NCBI GenBank assembly: GCA_019694595.1
Contig: JAIBBQ010000002.1
Span: 80,602 to 144,601 of the forward strand
Direction: 5' to 3'
Source of the DNA: Myxococcaceae bacterium
Lineage (GTDB): Bacteria; Myxococcota; Myxococcia; Myxococcales; Myxococcaceae
DNA length: 64,000 nucleotides
Shown in pieces: positions 63,503-64,000 of this stretch; the first letter of the stretch is position 1; each line of letters begins with the position of its first letter. The position numbers were made by a program, and so were the translations under genes. The notes under the pieces were generated by a model. It worked only from the letters and a program-made list of their open reading frames with translations, was not told the origin of the DNA and searched no databases.

Positions 63503-64000
63503 TCAGTAGGCCTGGGCCGGCTTGGTGGAGGCGGGCGCCTTCGACGGCGCGGCCTCGGCGGGCGCTTCCATCTGGTCGGTCGAGCGAACGGCCTTCTTCG
63601 ACGGCATCGGCGCGCTCTGCACGCGGTTGCGGCGATCGGCGACGGCGCGGGCCGCGGCGGTGCCGGGGAAGTCGCGCAGCAGCAGGTCGCAGTAGCGATC
63701 GGCGGTGCCCGGCTCGCCCAGCGCCTCGAGCGCGTCGCACAGCCGCTTGAGCGCCTCGGCGCGCTGGTAGCCGGTGGCGCCGGAGTCGAGCGCGGCCATC
63801 GCGTGCTTCACCTCGCCCTGGCGGTCGGCAGCGTTGCCGGCGGCGCGCGCCTTGGCGAGCTCGGCCTCGACGAGCTTCTGGTTCACCGCGGCGTTGCGGT
63901 CGTCTTCGCCGTCGCGCATCGCCTCGCCCTTGGTCACCGCCGACGATTCCTTCTCGGCCCGGCCGCTGCCCGCCGACTTGGTCCCGCCCATCGACAGGCA
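63503..64000 (-). CDS. Unknown protein, N-terminal part possibly beyond window
   Basis: At least 162 codons, with a helical, TPR-like region (AVNQKLVEAELAKARAAGN, GYQRAEALKRLCDALEALG, DRYCDLLLRDFPGTAAARAVADR) and an Ala/Pro/Ser-rich tail. It may start at the ATG at 63991, or continue rightward, since the frame is open to the end (codons for Cys-Leu-Ser precede that ATG). Function not recognised. Confidence 0.6.
   Translation of the reverse strand, partial: CLSMGGTKSAGSGRAEKESSAVTKGEAMRDGEDDRNAAVNQKLVEAELAKARAAGNAADRQGEVKHAMAALDSGATGYQRAEALKRLCDALEALGEPGTADRYCDLLLRDFPGTAAARAVADRRNRVQSAPMPSKKAVRSTDQMEAPAEAAPSKAPASTKPAQAY

Overview
The window is very GC-rich, most codons end in G or C, and long spurious reading frames lie opposite nearly every gene. 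It carries homologues of both Glt gliding-motility clusters, two proteases with MYXO-CTERM-type C-termini, many lipoproteins with PDAG, GGTGGSGG or Cys-rich linkers, and an FHA-sigma54 activator. This points to a myxobacterium (Myxococcota, probably Cystobacterineae). I cannot name the genus.

Layout. 1-6502: a lysine fermentation module on the minus strand (kdd, kamD, a small exported protein, kamE, kal and a kce cut by the window edge), with a haem/propeller lipoprotein gene on the plus strand between kdd and kamD. 6542-6937: a small membrane protein. 7126-22265: a gliding-motility locus reading leftward, gltK-B-A-C, then a 671-aa protein that looks like a GT-A glycosyltransferase, then gltD-E-F-G-H. 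In Myxococcus xanthus these are two separate clusters. 22329-24119: a Cys-rich lipoprotein. 24134-24805: a ribosomal protein L3 gene outside any ribosomal operon. 24960-28334: icd-mdh plus a repeat-companion protein, divergent from an FHA-sigma54 activator (28498-29829). 30078-31839: a PDAG-repeat lipoprotein and an M23 peptidase. 31940-32040: a 17-bp tandem repeat in an otherwise empty stretch. 32332-34664: tetR-ech-kce2 with a clear palindromic operator. 34745-40669: an Ig-like/calcium-loop lipoprotein, an LptD-like protein and an AMIN-coil-AMIN protein. 40745-46929: an alpha/beta hydrolase and two pyrimidine-catabolism enzymes around an FG-GAP lipoprotein. 46998-49428: a translationally coupled trio with two metalloproteases. 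49471-51811: gltX, a CPBP protein and tRNA-Gln(CTG). 51846-58352: small membrane or secreted proteins, a second propeller lipoprotein with a haem motif, an orphan polyamine-type binding protein, a radical SAM protein and a GlsB-like protein. 58369-64000: an M13 peptidase, a chalcone-isomerase-fold protein, serC, DUF1015 and the tail of an unknown protein.

How genes work together. KamDE, Kdd, Kce and Kal would take beta-lysine to crotonyl-CoA, acetoacetate and ammonia. The enoyl-CoA hydratase beside the second Kce could take crotonyl-CoA on. The Glt proteins are the periplasmic and outer-membrane parts of the focal-adhesion gliding machine. The inner-membrane GltI/GltJ and the AglRQS motor are not in this window. 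Several putative promoters share a TAG[G/T]G[T/C] -10 box. One, just after a terminator-like hairpin between gltG and gltH, suggests that gltH is its own transcription unit.
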